A DNA stretch of 64,000 bases. Source: Methylotenera sp. Its GTDB lineage: Bacteria > Pseudomonadota > Gammaproteobacteria > Burkholderiales > Methylophilaceae. The DNA is taken from NCBI GenBank assembly GCA_009693255.1, contig SHXQ01000004.1, positions 1-64,000 on the forward strand, read 5' to 3'. Shown here one piece after another: positions 1 through 7,950 of this stretch; position 1 is the stretch's first letter, and every line of letters starts with the position of its first letter. Below the pieces are notes generated by a model that was given only the letters and a program-made list of their open reading frames with translations, was not told where the DNA came from and searched no databases. Both the position numbers and the translations under genes were made by a program.

Positions 1-16
1 CCCGCACGCCCTACCA
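1..16 (+). tRNA. 3' end of a tRNA-Lys-like gene (cut by window edge)
   Basis: The first 16 bases match the last 16 of the complete tRNA-Lys at 2021-2096 except at one T-stem position, and include the acceptor 3' strand, discriminator A and encoded CCA. The base change (cccgc for ctcgc) implies a different but still pairable T-stem, so this is probably a second tRNA and not an exact duplicate. The rest lies outside the window, so its anticodon is unknown. Confidence 0.7.
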
Positions 17-22
17 ATACAC

Positions 23-64
23 AAGCGGCTTCTAGGGCATATCCTTAGAGGCCGCTTTCATTTT
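23..64 (+). terminator. Rho-independent terminator after the first tRNA
   Basis: An inverted repeat (aagcggc...tcta / tagag...gccgctt) with a short loop is followed by a T-rich tract (tttcatttta). It lies directly downstream of the tRNA 3' end, as expected for a tRNA terminator. The stem has one mismatch and one bulge. Confidence 0.6.
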
Positions 65-269
65 ATAGTCTCACAGACTACGCATAGACTACACAAGCAA
101 TTAGTCGATCTAGCGGTGGTTTTCATGGTATAAGTGATATTAATATAGACCATCAGATACAAAGAAATTTAATAATGAAGTCTAGCAGAGCATTCTGAAT
201 TCTTTAGGCTGGACTTCCCCCGATTTAGTAGACAGTTGATAATGTCTGAAATCACTAAAAGGAAGTTAA

Positions 270-923
270 ATGAGAGGCATCATGCTTGCAACACTATCCC
301 TTGCATTGTTGCTATTGATCACATTTCCAGCTCAAGCAGCTGCCTTAATGGGATTCAAAGATAGCGCAATGTTAATGAGTGAGTTCTCGACAGATAAAAA
401 AGAACTCATGCTGAACTATTCCCCCGCAGTGGGTCATGCCTTTGGCATTGAAACTATGTGGATGAGAGGAGGGAAGCAAACTAATCTCATTACTAACGTC
501 AATTACACAGGGCTCATCAAACGCTGGAATATGCCTAAGGGTCAAGCCAACTTATGGTTTATGACTGGTATAGGAGAAGCTTCTGGGGACTCTCGTGGAT
601 TTTCTTATTCACCCAGCGTTCAGTTTGATTATGAAACGACACGTCTCTATTTCTTGGCTAAAGCCAGAATGGTACGTGCCCCGCATATTCAATATGACAC
701 CTACAGCGTCCAAGGTGGTTTTTCTTTTTACGAAACAGGTTTTGAGGAGACTCAGCCTTGGTTTGTCATCGAAGCACGCACAACAGAAAACATGTCGACA
801 CATAATGAGATTACGCCAGCACTTAGATTAATCAATCAAAACTATTTTGTTGAGTTGGGTGTTACAAACCCATGGGATAGAGACTTACGCACACCCAAAC
901 TCAATTTAATGCTTACTTTTTAA
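270..923 (+). CDS. Predicted outer-membrane beta-barrel protein of a metal cluster
   Basis: A 217-residue protein with a clear signal peptide (hydrophobic stretch about 5-20, probable cleavage after AQA). The mature part contains no cysteine, alternates polar and hydrophobic/aromatic residues, and ends in Phe, as outer-membrane barrels do. The ATG at 270 is preceded by an AAAAGGAAG ribosome site; a second ATG at 282 is possible. It is followed after 12 bases by a MerP-like gene, so it probably serves metal passage or sensing at the outer membrane. I do not recognise the family. The localisation is inferred, not shown. Confidence 0.6.
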   Translation: MRGIMLATLSLALLLLITFPAQAAALMGFKDSAMLMSEFSTDKKELMLNYSPAVGHAFGIETMWMRGGKQTNLITNVNYTGLIKRWNMPKGQANLWFMTGIGEASGDSRGFSYSPSVQFDYETTRLYFLAKARMVRAPHIQYDTYSVQGGFSFYETGFEETQPWFVIEARTTENMSTHNEITPALRLINQNYFVELGVTNPWDRDLRTPKLNLMLTF

Positions 924-935
924 TAAGGAATCATC

Positions 936-1271
936 ATGAAGAAACTATTTGTTATCGCAGTATTAGCAATTTTTACCAACACAGCATTCGCTGCAACTTC
1001 TATTCACGCAGAGGTAAAGGGTATGGTCTGCGCATTTTGTGCAAAAGGTATTAATAAGAAATTGCGTGAATTGGATTCTACTCAAGATGTTTGGGTAGAC
1101 TTAAAAAGCCGTATGGTTGTGGTTGAAATTAAAGACCAAAAGACGATGAGCTTAGAGGCTTTCACAAAGTTAATTAAAGACGCTGGATACGATGTCACAA
1201 GTGTTGAATATATTAACAAGACGCTCGTTGAAATTAAGTCTGATCATACCCGTATGAAAGAGGTGAAGTAA
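936..1271 (+). CDS. Periplasmic MerP-like heavy-metal-associated (HMA) protein
   Basis: 111 residues: a signal peptide (about 1-19, cleavage after AFA) followed by one HMA ferredoxin-like fold. The metal motif is MVCAFC, with Cys32 and Cys35, against the usual GMTCxxC. MerP-type proteins bind Hg(II) or other soft metals in the periplasm and pass them to a MerT-type inner-membrane transporter. The next gene, whose start overlaps this stop by one base (TAATG), is MerT-like, so coupled translation and a donor/transporter pair are likely. The C-terminal 25 or so residues (VEIKSDHTRMKEVK region) extend past the domain. The substrate cannot be read from sequence. Confidence 0.8.
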   Translation: MKKLFVIAVLAIFTNTAFAATSIHAEVKGMVCAFCAKGINKKLRELDSTQDVWVDLKSRMVVVEIKDQKTMSLEAFTKLIKDAGYDVTSVEYINKTLVEIKSDHTRMKEVK

Positions 1272-1669
1272 TGAGTGTTAACCCTCGAATGTTATCGATG
1301 AAGAAAATGCTGGCGGTGAACTGGTTAATTCTTTTTACGAGCAGTGCAACGCTTATTTGTTGTGCTATTCCAGCTCTGTTAGTCAGCCTAGGCTTAGGAG
1401 CGGTATTGATTGGATTGGTTAGCAACGTGCCGCAGCTAATTTGGATTAGTGAGCATAAGCCTCTTGTTTTTGGTATTGCAGGTACTTTATTAGTGCTGGC
1501 AGGGCTGATGCAGTGGCGTTCTTCGAAGCTACCTTGCCCTGCAGATAAGCAATTGGCTGAAGCTTGTATGAAAGCAAGAAAGATGTTGAATGTGATTTAT
1601 GGCATCTCGTTACTATTTTTTGCAGTAGGGTCTTGGTTTGCTTTTGTTGCGCCTTATTGGCTCGACTAA
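1271..1669 (+). CDS. MerT-like inner-membrane metal transporter
   Basis: 132 residues with three predicted membrane helices (about 15-35, 38-58/66-82 and 107-126). A vicinal pair Cys30-Cys31 in the first helix is followed by IPALLVSLGLGA, the hallmark of MerT-type mercuric transporters, and a second pair, Cys89 and Cys99, lies in the loop before the last helix. MerT moves Hg(II) delivered by MerP into the cytoplasm for reduction by MerA. No merA, merR or metal ATPase is visible in this window, so the physiological metal and the fate of the cargo are open. A start further in, at MLSMKK, is possible. Confidence 0.75.
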   Translation: MSVNPRMLSMKKMLAVNWLILFTSSATLICCAIPALLVSLGLGAVLIGLVSNVPQLIWISEHKPLVFGIAGTLLVLAGLMQWRSSKLPCPADKQLAEACMKARKMLNVIYGISLLFFAVGSWFAFVAPYWLD

Positions 1670-1726
1670 TCCAAACTAAGTATTAAGAGTTTGTCGTTAT
1701 AAAGTTTTTAACCTTAGAAGAAAATC

Positions 1727-1912
1727 ATGCATGAAGTTTTTAATGGAACAATTCCTATGCACGCTATTGCAATGTGCATCTTGATGAATGTTGCTTTGGT
1801 GTTATCAATCGCAGCATTAATTAAATATTTAATAAAAGGAAAATGTGGTTGCTCTTGCTGTAATGGCAAAAAAGAAAGCTCTGGCACTGAAGGTAATTCT
1901 TGCTGTAAATAA
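1727..1912 (+). CDS. Small membrane protein with cysteine-rich tail
   Basis: 61 residues. One hydrophobic helix (about 13-37, including Met11, His12, Met16, Cys17, Met20) is followed by a basic hinge and a soluble tail with Cys40, 42, 44, 45 and a terminal Cys59-Cys60. The basic residues after the helix suggest that the Cys tail is cytoplasmic. It is the last gene of the metal cluster, 57 bases after the MerT-like gene. The layout recalls small Hg transport proteins such as MerF or MerE, which have Cys pairs at a membrane face, but MerF has two helices and I cannot assign a family. A cytoplasmic soft-metal acceptor is a reasonable guess. Confidence 0.6.
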   Translation: MHEVFNGTIPMHAIAMCILMNVALVLSIAALIKYLIKGKCGCSCCNGKKESSGTEGNSCCK

Positions 1913-1920
1913 TTAGTAGC

Positions 1921-1943
1921 CATGTGTTTTACATGACCTTTTT
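1921..1943 (+). terminator. Weak terminator-like hairpin after the metal cluster
   Basis: A five-base stem (catgt/acatg) with a five-base loop is followed by acctttttg. It sits just after the last metal-cluster gene and before the tRNA-Lys promoter, where a stop is expected, but the stem is short. Confidence 0.35.
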
Positions 1944-1985
1944 GTTGCATTAATTTCTTTAGCAGACGGTGCTTTTGTATTTTGC

Positions 1986-1991
1986 TATACT
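1986..1991 (+). promoter_or_regulatory. -10 element of tRNA-Lys promoter
   Basis: TATACT preceded by TG at the extended -10 position (TGCTATACT), 29 bases upstream of the tRNA. No good -35 hexamer is seen at 16-18 bases. The separate promoter implies that the tRNA is not just read through from the metal cluster. Confidence 0.4.
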
Positions 1992-2020
1992 TCCACCTGT
2001 TGTTTAGAATCAACTTTTAT

Positions 2021-2096
2021 GGGGTGTTAGCTCAGCTGGTAGAGCAGCGGACTCTTAATCCGTTTGTCGCGAGTTCGACCCTCGCACGCCCTACCA
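2021..2096 (+). tRNA. tRNA-Lys (anticodon CTT)
   Basis: A 76-base cloverleaf: acceptor ggggtgt/acgccct, D-arm gctcagctggtagagc, anticodon stem gcgga/tccgt around loop ctCTTaa, T-arm gcgag-ttcgacc-ctcgc, discriminator A and encoded CCA. Anticodon CTT reads AAG lysine codons. Confidence 0.93.
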
Positions 2097-2232
2097 ACAC
2101 TATAGCAATGCTGGAAAATATGAATTGTTGTCATTTGTTTTGCAAAAGCATCATTAAGAACCCCTTAATCTATGGCTGTTATCCTAGCGCCATTGATTCC
2201 AAATTCACTCATCTGATTCGGAGCATTTAATC

Positions 2233-2850
2233 ATGCTGATGGCGCAGGGCTTAGCGTGCTTGCGTGGTGACCACCTGCTATTTAAAAACGTTGGCTTTGA
2301 ACTGAAAGCGGGCGGCTTGCTGTATGTGTTAGGTGAGAACGGCAGTGGTAAAAGTAGTTTATTGCGCATGTTGTGTGGGCTATTAATGCCAGGAGCGGGT
2401 GCAGTGTTTTGGGGCAACAAAAAAATCAAAGAAGATGCCGAAAATTATTTGCCGAACTTAACGTATATTGGCCATTTAAATGGCCTTAAAGATGACCTCA
2501 CGGCATTGGAAAACTTGCAAATTTCAGCGCGTTTGGCGGGCAATGATGTGAGTAGCCAAGAATCGTTAGCCGCACTTACGGCGATAGGTATAGCGCGTTG
2601 CGCAGACTTACCCGTACGCGTGCTTTCGCAGGGGCAAAAAAGGCGTGTGGCGCTGGCCATGCTTTGGTTAACGCAAAGTCAATTATGGATTTTAGACGAA
2701 CCTTTTACCGCGCTGGATGTCGCTTCCACTGAGGTGTTAGCGTCGCGACTTGGGGCGCATATGGCCAATGGTGGCATGACGATTATCACCACGCACCAAG
2801 ATGTTTCGATTAGTGCACGCGCCACTCAAACTTTAAGGCTTAGCGTTTGA
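2233..2850 (+). CDS. ccmA: Heme exporter ATP-binding subunit CcmA
   Basis: A 205-residue ABC ATPase of the CcmABCD complex. With CcmB and CcmC it uses ATP hydrolysis to release holo-CcmE in System I cytochrome c maturation at the inner membrane. Seen: Walker A GENGSGKS (34-41), signature LSQGQKRR (about 130-137), Walker B LWILDEP (about 151-157) and a switch His (TTHQD). The length is normal. It is the first gene of an unbroken ccmA-I operon with overlapping or close junctions. The start follows a gcggag-like site; ATG 2239 is an alternative. Confidence 0.95.
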   Translation: MLMAQGLACLRGDHLLFKNVGFELKAGGLLYVLGENGSGKSSLLRMLCGLLMPGAGAVFWGNKKIKEDAENYLPNLTYIGHLNGLKDDLTALENLQISARLAGNDVSSQESLAALTAIGIARCADLPVRVLSQGQKRRVALAMLWLTQSQLWILDEPFTALDVASTEVLASRLGAHMANGGMTIITTHQDVSISARATQTLRLSV

Positions 2851-3539
2851 AAACGGCCAAAAAAAATGCTTGGACAAACGCGTGGCTCACGGTACTTAAG
2901 CGTGATCTTTTGTTGGCCTTACGTAGACGGTCTGATATTGCCACAACGCTATTTTTCTTTGTGATTGTTTCTAGTCTTTTCCCGTTAGGTATTGGCCCTG
3001 AAGCGGCGGTGCTAAGTAGTATTGCACCCGGCGTATTATGGGTGGCGGCATTATTGGCTGGCATGATATCTCTTTCACGATTATTCTCAGCAGATTTTAC
3101 CGACGGTACTTTAGAACAAATTCTGCTTGCGCCTCAACCACTGGCCTTACTGGTGACGGCAAAAATTCTAGCGCATTGGCTAGTGTGTGGCTTGCCGGTG
3201 GTACTGCTGGCACCGTTGATTGGTTTGCAATACGCCTTGCCTAATGAGGCGCTATTGGTATTGGTTTATTCATTATTGCTCGGTACCCCAGCCTTAAGTT
3301 TAATTGGCGCTATTGGCGCGGCGCTTACGCTAGGCGTGCGGGGCAGTGGTTTGTTGGTGGCGTTGTTGGTGTTGCCATTGTATATCCCTGCACTTATTTT
3401 TGGCGCTGGTGCAGTGGCGGCTAGCCAGCATGGCATGAGTGCAGAAGCACATCTTTCATTGTTGGCAGCCTGTTCTTTATTGTCCTTAGTGTTGGCGCCT
3501 TTAGCGACCGCAGCTGCCTTACGTATTTCTGTAGAGTAA
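2847..3539 (+). CDS. ccmB: Heme exporter membrane subunit CcmB
   Basis: A 230-residue integral membrane permease with about six helices, the CcmB partner of the CcmA ATPase. The N-terminal KRDLLLALRRRSD segment is typical of the family. Translation appears to begin at TTG 2847, overlapping the ccmA stop, which implies translational coupling; no ATG lies near the conserved N-terminus. CcmC follows after 7 bases. Confidence 0.92.
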   Translation: MKTAKKNAWTNAWLTVLKRDLLLALRRRSDIATTLFFFVIVSSLFPLGIGPEAAVLSSIAPGVLWVAALLAGMISLSRLFSADFTDGTLEQILLAPQPLALLVTAKILAHWLVCGLPVVLLAPLIGLQYALPNEALLVLVYSLLLGTPALSLIGAIGAALTLGVRGSGLLVALLVLPLYIPALIFGAGAVAASQHGMSAEAHLSLLAACSLLSLVLAPLATAAALRISVE

Positions 3540-3546
3540 ATTTGAT

Positions 3547-4290
3547 ATGAACATTAACTGGTTTAAATATTCTTCTCCACAAACTTTTTACCCCTTAGCC
3601 GGAAAAATGATTCCTTGGTTTACTTGGTTAGCGGTGGTGTTGGCGATGGCTGGTTTATATGTGAGTTTTGCCATCGCGCCGACTGACTTTCAACAAGGTG
3701 AGGCTTATCGCATTATCTTTGTGCATGTGCCTGCGGCGTGGATGTCGATGGTGATTTATATTGCGATGGCGGGTTGGGCGGCAGTAGGTTTGGCGCTGAA
3801 TGCGCGACTATCTGCTATGATGGCGCAAGCCTTAGCCCCTACCGGTGCCATTTTTACGCTGCTGGCATTGGTAACAGGATCATTATGGGGTAAACCGATG
3901 TGGGGCGCGTGGTGGGTATGGGATGCGCGTTTAACTTCTGAGCTGATTTTATTATTCTTATATTTAGGCTTTATGGCCTTGCAGTCTTCTATTGATGACC
4001 CGCGTCGGGCAGATCGCGCTGGGGCATTATTGGCTTTGGTGGGCGTGGTCAATGTGCCGATTATTTATTTTTCAGTGAAATGGTGGAATACCTTGCATCA
4101 AGGGTCAACTATTAATATGGGCGTAGCCCCTAAAATGGCCGCTACCATGTTGCTTGGTATGTTGCTCATGGCGTTGGCTTTTTGGGTGTACACCGTTGCA
4201 GTAGCATTGATGCGGGTGCGTTGCATTATATTGGAGCGTGAGTGCAGTACAGACTGGGTTAAAGAATTATCAACAGGAGGACAAGCATAA
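3547..4290 (+). CDS. ccmC: Heme-handling protein CcmC
   Basis: A 247-residue membrane protein of the heme-handling family, with six helices. The periplasmic tryptophan-rich WWD motif is visible as GAWWVWDARLTSE (about 120-132), flanked by conserved histidines in FVHVPAAW and the NTLHQGS segment. CcmC presents heme to CcmE for covalent attachment. Its stop shares one base with the start of ccmD (TAATG). The length and motif are canonical. Confidence 0.95.
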   Translation: MNINWFKYSSPQTFYPLAGKMIPWFTWLAVVLAMAGLYVSFAIAPTDFQQGEAYRIIFVHVPAAWMSMVIYIAMAGWAAVGLALNARLSAMMAQALAPTGAIFTLLALVTGSLWGKPMWGAWWVWDARLTSELILLFLYLGFMALQSSIDDPRRADRAGALLALVGVVNVPIIYFSVKWWNTLHQGSTINMGVAPKMAATMLLGMLLMALAFWVYTVAVALMRVRCIILERECSTDWVKELSTGGQA

Positions 4291-4454
4291 TGCAGTGGGC
4301 GAGTTGGTCAGCGTTTTTCAATATGGGTGGCTATGCATTCTATGTGTGGTTTTCTTTTGGGCTTACCGCACTATGTGTGGTTTGGGAGGTCCTAGCGCTG
4401 CGCAAACGTAGTCAACAGGCTTTGCGTTTATCTCAATTATTGGCACAGAATTAA
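4290..4454 (+). CDS. ccmD: Heme exporter small subunit CcmD
   Basis: A 54-codon gene starting at ATG 4290 inside the ccmC stop (TAATG) and ending at TAA 4452-4454. The product begins MQWASWSAFFNMGGYAFYVW, has one helix (about 15-36) and a basic tail (LRKRSQQ). CcmD is a short single-span protein that holds CcmC-heme-CcmE with CcmAB. Position, start coupling, size and the MGGYAFYVW motif all fit the family. Ribosome site CAGGAGG at about 4273-4280. Confidence 0.9.
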   Translation: MQWASWSAFFNMGGYAFYVWFSFGLTALCVVWEVLALRKRSQQALRLSQLLAQN

Positions 4455-4463
4455 GGATCAAGA

Positions 4464-4922
4464 ATGGCTTTAAAAGCACGACACAAACGTTTTGTATTAA
4501 TTGGCATTGGCTTGGCATTAATAGGTTTGGCCGCCATGCTTATTTTGAATGCATTTCAAAGCAATATGGTGTTCTTTTACACGCCTACGCAAGTTGCCAA
4601 AGGTGAAGTGCCGCATAATATCGGCTTTCGCATCGGCGGTTTGGTTGAGGTCGGCAGCATTAAGCGTGGTGACGATGGCTTAACGGTTAATTTTGTGATT
4701 ACCGATACTGCCAAGACCGTGCCTGTAATCTACAAAGGCGTTTTGCCTGACTTGTTTAAAGAAGGTAAAGGTGTGGTTGCGCAGGGTAAGGTGGGTACGG
4801 ATGGTTTATTTGTGGCCAGTGAAGTATTGGCCAAGCATGATGAAAATTACATGCCACCAGAAGCGGCCGCCGCCTTAAAAAGCGCTCAAGAGCAAAGTAA
4901 AACTTTGGTCATGCCTAAGTAA
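4464..4922 (+). CDS. ccmE: Periplasmic heme chaperone CcmE
   Basis: 152 residues: an N-terminal signal anchor (about 9-31) and an OB-fold domain. The covalent heme attachment site is visible as [10 protein letters not shown], with His125 and axial Tyr129. CcmE takes heme from CcmC and gives it to the CcmF/H ligase. The C-terminal tail after residue 135 is variable, as usual. The start lies 9 bases after ccmD with an AAGGATC ribosome site. Confidence 0.95.
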   Translation: MALKARHKRFVLIGIGLALIGLAAMLILNAFQSNMVFFYTPTQVAKGEVPHNIGFRIGGLVEVGSIKRGDDGLTVNFVITDTAKTVPVIYKGVLPDLFKEGKGVVAQGKVGTDGLFVASEVLAKHDENYMPPEAAAALKSAQEQSKTLVMPK

Positions 4923-4963
4923 GTAAAATTAAAAGACAGCAAAATTATTAAAAGGATGTACAC

Positions 4964-6940
4964 GTGATTCCCGAAATTGGTCATTTTTCTCTAATTTTAG
5001 CGTTGCTAGTTTCGCTAATATTAGGCAGTTTTCCTATTATTGGTGCTGCCCGTGGCAATGCGGTATGGATGGGGCTGGCTAAACCGTTAGCGAGCGTTCA
5101 GTTTATTTTGATAGCCTTTGCTTTTCTTTGCTTGGTCTACGCATTTGCATTTATGGACTATTCAGTCTTATACGTTGCCAACAACTCCAATTCTAAGCTG
5201 CCTTTGCAGTTTCGTATCGCCGCGGTGTGGGGTGGTCACGAAGGTTCATTATTACTATGGTCGCTTATTTTAAGTATTTGGACTGTTGCGGTCAGCCTAT
5301 TTTCTAAGCACCTCCCCGATGACATGCGTGCGCGGATTTTAGGCGTAATGGGGCTCATCAGCGTTGGCTTTTTGTTATTCATGCTGATGGCGTCTAATCC
5401 TTTTGAGCGCTTAATTCCTGCTGCTTTAGATGGGCGTGATCTCAACCCGCTATTGCAAGACCCCGGCATGATTTTTCATCCACCGATGTTATATATGGGC
5501 TATGTGGGTTTTTCTGTGGCCTTTGCTTTTTCAATTGCGGCATTGCTCGGTGGCCAGTTAGACGCGGCTTGGGCGCGCTGGTCTCGCCCTTGGACAATAC
5601 TGGCATGGATATTTCTGACTGTGGGTATTATGGCCGGCAGTAACTGGGCATATTATGAATTAGGCTGGGGCGGTTGGTGGTTTTGGGATGCGGTAGAAAA
5701 TGCCTCATTCATGCCTTGGTTAGTCGGTACGGCGCTTATACACTCATTAGCGGTCACCGAAAAGCGCGGCAGCTTTAAAGCGTGGACAGTGTTGTTGGCG
5801 ATTTGCGCTTTTTCTTTAAGTTTACTCGGTACTTTTTTAGTGCGTTCAGGCGTGCTCACCTCGGTACATGCTTTTGCCACAGACCCTAGACGGGGTATTT
5901 TTATCCTAGCATTTTTGGTGATCGTCATTGGCGGCTCATTATTATTGTTTGCTTGGCGCGCTTCAACAGTCGGCCGTGGTGGTAAGTTTGACGTAGTGTC
6001 ACGCGAAAGCTTTTTACTAGCAAACAATGTGCTGCTGGCGGTAGCGGCAATGTCTGTGCTACTCGGCACCCTCTACCCCTTATTTTTAGATGCGCTTAAT
6101 TTAGGCAAAATTTCAGTAGGTCCTCCCTATTTTGATGCGGTATTTGCACCGCTGATGGCACCGGCCATTTTCTTAATGGGCGTTGGTCCGATAGCGCGTT
6201 GGAAAGACGCATCACTACCAGGAATGGCCATGCGTTTACGTTGGGCATTTGGCATTAGTCTTGCGACAGCAGTGATTCTACCTTTGATGCTAGGTAACTT
6301 CACGCCGATGATAGGCTTGGGTTTATTTTTAGCTTTTTGGGTTTTTGCCAGCAGTGCCGAGTTGGTCTATCAGCGTTTAGCTAAATCAGATTTGCCATTG
6401 ATGGGCCGCATTAAAGCTAATTCACGTTCCTGGTGGGGCATGGTGATTGCGCATTTAGGCATTGCGGTGTTTGTGTTAGGGCTGACCATCGTCAAAGGCT
6501 TTGAATCTGAAATTGCCGTCAAAATGTTACCAGGTGATGTGGCGCATTTAGCGGGTTATGACTTTACCTTTGATGGTGTAGTTGATCACAAAGGGCCAAA
6601 TTACGAAGCCAGTCACGGTCAAATTCATGTCACTAAGAATGGTGTGTTGCGCACTATATTAGAACCAGAAAAAAGACTTTATACTGTGACCAATATGCCG
6701 ATGACTGAAGCGGGTATTAGCCCGCACCTCATTCATGATTTATACGCATCATTGGGTGAGCCGCTAGAAGGTGGTGCTTGGAGCGTGCGAATCTACCATA
6801 AGCCTATGGTGGAATGGGTTTGGTTTGGTTGTTTAATGATGGCATTCGGTGGGTTTTTGGCCTTGACTGATAAACGTTACCGTTTAAAAAGACGTGCTCC
6901 TAGTAAAGCGGCCAACAGTAGTAAAGCGGCCAAAATATGA
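4964..6940 (+). CDS. ccmF: Cytochrome c heme lyase subunit CcmF
   Basis: A 658-residue polytopic membrane protein of the CcmF/NrfE family that joins heme from CcmE to apocytochrome CxxCH thiols together with CcmH and CcmI. The WWD domain is seen as GWGGWWFWDAVENASFMPW (about 233-251), with further conserved segments WGGHEGS and HPPMLYMGY. It starts at GTG with a good AAAGGATG site. The stop overlaps ccmG (ATGA). The last codons contain a 14-base direct repeat coding SKAAN/SKAAK, which looks like harmless tail drift. Confidence 0.95.
   Translation: MIPEIGHFSLILALLVSLILGSFPIIGAARGNAVWMGLAKPLASVQFILIAFAFLCLVYAFAFMDYSVLYVANNSNSKLPLQFRIAAVWGGHEGSLLLWSLILSIWTVAVSLFSKHLPDDMRARILGVMGLISVGFLLFMLMASNPFERLIPAALDGRDLNPLLQDPGMIFHPPMLYMGYVGFSVAFAFSIAALLGGQLDAAWARWSRPWTILAWIFLTVGIMAGSNWAYYELGWGGWWFWDAVENASFMPWLVGTALIHSLAVTEKRGSFKAWTVLLAICAFSLSLLGTFLVRSGVLTSVHAFATDPRRGIFILAFLVIVIGGSLLLFAWRASTVGRGGKFDVVSRESFLLANNVLLAVAAMSVLLGTLYPLFLDALNLGKISVGPPYFDAVFAPLMAPAIFLMGVGPIARWKDASLPGMAMRLRWAFGISLATAVILPLMLGNFTPMIGLGLFLAFWVFASSAELVYQRLAKSDLPLMGRIKANSRSWWGMVIAHLGIAVFVLGLTIVKGFESEIAVKMLPGDVAHLAGYDFTFDGVVDHKGPNYEASHGQIHVTKNGVLRTILEPEKRLYTVTNMPMTEAGISPHLIHDLYASLGEPLEGGAWSVRIYHKPMVEWVWFGCLMMAFGGFLALTDKRYRLKRRAPSKAANSSKAAKI
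6902..6933 (+). repeat. 14-base direct repeat at the ccmF 3' end
   Basis: The sequence agtaaagcggccaa occurs at 6902-6915 and 6920-6933 (18-base period), coding the duplicated SKAA tail of CcmF. It is probably a small in-frame duplication. Confidence 0.6.
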
Positions 6941-7464
6941 AACGCGGCTTGATCCCTTTTGCAATCTTTTTGGTGGTAGTGGGATTTCTTTTCAAGGGCT
7001 TGTTCCTTGACCCCCGTGAAGTGCCTTCGCCACTGGTGGGTAAGCCTACGCCACAATTTAGCCTGCCACGTTTAGATAACCCAGCAACAATATTTTCGCC
7101 TAAAGAGATGTTGGGCAAAGTATGGCTATTTAATGTGTGGGCCTCATGGTGCGGCGCGTGTCGTGATGAGCATCCAATTTTAGTGGAATTAGCTAAAACA
7201 GGGTTTGTGCCTGTTATCGGTATGGATTACAAAGATACGCGCCCAGAAGCGCAGCAATGGTTAGATCAGGGCGGCAATCCATATAACTTGGTTGCGGTAG
7301 ATGCCGATGGACGCGTGGGGATTGAATATGGCGTGTATGGCGTGCCTGAAACCTATGTGATTGATAAGGCGGGGATGATTGCTTATAAGCAAATTGGCCC
7401 AGTGACTTATGATGCTTTACGAGACAAAATTATTCCTTTAGTGAAAAGGTTGCAAGCACAATGA
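6937..7464 (+). CDS. ccmG: Thiol:disulfide oxidoreductase CcmG/DsbE
   Basis: 175 residues: an N-terminal membrane anchor (about 6-24) and a periplasmic thioredoxin fold with active site WASWCGAC (Cys72, Cys75) and the cis-proline loop GVYGVPETYVID. It keeps apocytochrome or CcmH cysteines reduced before heme ligation. ATGA overlaps couple it to ccmF upstream and ccmH downstream. Confidence 0.94.
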   Translation: MKRGLIPFAIFLVVVGFLFKGLFLDPREVPSPLVGKPTPQFSLPRLDNPATIFSPKEMLGKVWLFNVWASWCGACRDEHPILVELAKTGFVPVIGMDYKDTRPEAQQWLDQGGNPYNLVAVDADGRVGIEYGVYGVPETYVIDKAGMIAYKQIGPVTYDALRDKIIPLVKRLQAQ

Positions 7465-7922
7465 AGTTAACCCCCGTCGTTTGCTTAATCGTTATTTTAG
7501 GCTTATTGCAATCGGTAAGTTTATGGGCGCAAGAAGCCCAACCATTGCAAGCTAATGCGGCAGTAGAGGTGCAGGTAGAACGGCTTTCTACACAATTGCG
7601 CTGCTTGGTTTGCCAAAACCAAACCATTGCCGATTCGCATGCGGAGCTTGCGCAAGATTTGAAGCAAGAAATACGTGCCATGGCGGCCAAAGGCATGACA
7701 GATCAAGCCATTATTGATTATTTGGTAGCGCGTTATGGCGACTTTGTACGCTATAAACCACCCTTTAACCCAGTCACCTCTTTGTTATGGTTAGGCCCTT
7801 TCGGCTTATTGTTAGCCGGTGGCTTTGGCTTATTTGTGATGTTGCGCAGACGTCAAACAATGACGACTGATGCACCATTGAGTGCAGATGAAGCGCGACA
7901 AGTGAGTGAGCTATTAAAGTAA
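7461..7922 (+). CDS. ccmH: Cytochrome c maturation protein CcmH
   Basis: 153 residues with a signal peptide (cleavage near LWA), the redox motif LRCLVC (Cys48, Cys51), the family segment QNQTIADSHAELAQDL and a C-terminal membrane helix (about 108-130). This is the short CcmH/CycL form that reduces apocytochrome disulfides. The separate ccmI gene follows after 28 bases, so E. coli's fused CcmH is split here. Confidence 0.93.
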   Translation: MKLTPVVCLIVILGLLQSVSLWAQEAQPLQANAAVEVQVERLSTQLRCLVCQNQTIADSHAELAQDLKQEIRAMAAKGMTDQAIIDYLVARYGDFVRYKPPFNPVTSLLWLGPFGLLLAGGFGLFVMLRRRQTMTTDAPLSADEARQVSELLK

Positions 7923-7950
7923 GTCAATTTAAGTCAATTAAGGATTCAGA

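Noticed and set aside
66-80. Small inverted repeat tagtct-cac-agacta near the left end
   Set aside because: Six-base arms in an AT-rich leader, not positioned at a recognisable promoter; likely chance.
17-2020. Mobile element between tRNA ends
   Set aside because: There is no integrase, transposase or terminal inverted repeat, and the tRNA ends are not identical; kept only as a hypothesis in the findings.
5653-6069. 138-codon open frame antisense to ccmF
   Set aside because: No ribosome site, and its composition is explained by the complementary strand of a membrane-protein gene.
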